Shown here one piece after another: positions 63,069 through 64,000 of a stretch of 64,000 nt of DNA. The notes below the pieces were generated by a model that was given only the letters and a program-made list of their open reading frames with translations, ran no database searches and had not been told where the DNA came from. The DNA comes from JBBRHQ01 sp963738305 (GTDB lineage Bacteria; Actinomycetota; Thermoleophilia; Solirubrobacterales; 70-9). The translations under genes were made by a program, and so were the position numbers. Each line of letters opens with the position of its first letter. Position 1 is the stretch's first letter. The stretch spans positions 1 through 64,000 of the forward strand of contig CAVTVU010000011.1 in the NCBI GenBank assembly GCA_963738305.1, written 5' to 3'.

Positions 63069-64000
63069 ATGTCCGCCGAGCCCAGCGTCGAGGTGTCCAT
63101 GGATGAGATCGTCGCCCTCTGCAAGCGGCGAGGCTTCATCTTCCCCTCCTCCGAGATCTACGGCGGTCTCGGCTCCACCTACGACTACGGCCATTACGGC
63201 GTCCTGCTGAAGGGCAACGTCAAGGCCGAGTGGTGGCGCTCGATGCTCGCCGACCGCGACGACATCGTCGCCCTGGACTCGGCGATTCTCCAGCACCCGC
63301 GGGTCTGGGAGGCCTCGGGACACCTGGAGGGCTTCACGGACCCCCTGGTCGATTGCCGCACCTGCAAGCTCCGCTTCCGCGCCGACAAGCTCGAGGACGG
63401 GCGGTGCGGCCGCAAACCGTCGAAGCTCCCCGGGGAGGGACCCGACTGCGACCTGACCGAGGCGCGCCAGTTCAACCTGATGTTCGAAACGCAGATCGGG
63501 CCGGTTGCAGGGGAGGGCGCCGAGGTCTACCTGCGCCCCGAGACCGCGCAGGGGATCTTCATCAACTTCAAGAACGTGCTCCAGTTCGCGCGCAAGCGGC
63601 CGCCATTCGGGATCGCCCAGATCGGCAAGTCGTTCCGCAACGAGATCACCCCAGGCAACTTCGTCTTCCGCACCCGCGAGTTCGAGCAGATGGAGATGGA
63701 GTTCTTCGTCCCGCCCAGCGAGGCCGAGGACTGGTTCGAGCGCTGGATCGACCTGCGGCGCCGGTGGTATCTCGACCTCGGGATCCGGTCCGACCATCTG
63801 CGGATCCGCCCGCACGACGCCGACGAGCTATCCCACTACTCCTCTCAGACCAGCGACGTCGAGTACCTGTTCCCGATCGGCTGGTCGGAGCTGGAGGGGA
63901 TCGCCAACCGCGGCGACTTCGACCTGAGCCGGCACGCGGAGTTCTCCGGCGAGAAGCTCGAGTACTTCGACCAGGAGACGAAGGAGCGCTACGTCCCCCA
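63069..64000 (+). CDS. glyS: glycyl-tRNA synthetase (alpha2 type), truncated by window end
   Basis: The first ~310 codons are present; the frame is open to the last base. Class II synthetase, eukaryote/archaea-like single-chain type: ALCKRRGFIFPSSEIYGGLG, STYDYGHYGVLLKGNVKAEW, a zinc-type segment DCRTCKLRFRADKLEDGRCG, GAEVYLRPETAQGIFINFKN, IGKSFRNEITPGNFVFRTRE FEQMEMEFF (motif 2) and SRHAEFSGEKLEYFDQET. ATG at 63069; a second Met ten codons later is an alternative. Attaches glycine to tRNA-Gly. Confidence 0.96.
   Translation, partial: MSAEPSVEVSMDEIVALCKRRGFIFPSSEIYGGLGSTYDYGHYGVLLKGNVKAEWWRSMLADRDDIVALDSAILQHPRVWEASGHLEGFTDPLVDCRTCKLRFRADKLEDGRCGRKPSKLPGEGPDCDLTEARQFNLMFETQIGPVAGEGAEVYLRPETAQGIFINFKNVLQFARKRPPFGIAQIGKSFRNEITPGNFVFRTREFEQMEMEFFVPPSEAEDWFERWIDLRRRWYLDLGIRSDHLRIRPHDADELSHYSSQTSDVEYLFPIGWSELEGIANRGDFDLSRHAEFSGEKLEYFDQETKERYVP

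Overview
The window is a high-GC stretch of actinobacterial chromosome. The best fit is class Thermoleophilia, order Solirubrobacterales (inference). Supporting signs are remnants of SnoaL-like genes beginning MS(Q/H)EN, secreted proteins ending in an Arg/Lys-rich beta-type module, a chlorobi/chloroflexus-style 2-methylfumaryl-CoA isomerase homologue, and a housekeeping order shared by Actinobacteria and Firmicutes. About 60 protein genes and three tRNA genes (fMet, Leu-TAA, Gln-TTG) can be supported. No rRNA, CRISPR array, complete insertion sequence or prophage was seen.

1-5.2 kb: CPBP protease, NarL-type response regulator and sensor kinase, a 5' scrap of a SnoaL-like gene, a MOSC protein, and the 3' end of a site-specific recombinase whose frame runs antisense into tRNA-fMet. 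5.2-16.7 kb: small accessory genes, a divergent CoA-transferase / MaoC hydratase / CitE-like lyase set, exopolyphosphatase, methyltransferase, ThDP enzyme, SHOCT membrane protein, SDR reductase, an internally deleted SnoaL gene and tRNA-Leu. 16.8-29.4 kb: an ECF sigma factor fused to a zinc-binding and membrane tail, a secreted FG-GAP protein, a co-directional run (HxlR regulator, zinc-ribbon pseudo-rhomboid, O-methyltransferase, acetyltransferase, MBL hydrolase), a YbdK-type ligase, class I aldolase, a broken nuclease and small genes.

29.4-64 kb is mainly housekeeping: metG, tatD, rsmA, ispE, glmU, prs, rplY, pth, mfd, a PrsA/SurA-like isomerase, mazG, eno and divIC/ftsB, read mostly on the minus strand with 1-4 base overlaps. 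It resembles the metS-ksgA-ispE-glmU-prs-ctc-pth-mfd-mazG-divIC order of Bacillus. It is interrupted by DedA-PAP2, PucR, a secreted peptidase, an MFS transporter, an ABC1 kinase and a membrane protein. The right end carries LCP and FmdB genes and the start of glyS.

Many genes between 24.9 and 46 kb, including mfd, pth and rplY, are broken by frameshifts. Nearly all that could be resolved are repaired by removing single bases, and hardly any needs a base added. That bias points to insertion errors in the assembly rather than gene decay. The affected genes are annotated at full span with the breaks noted.
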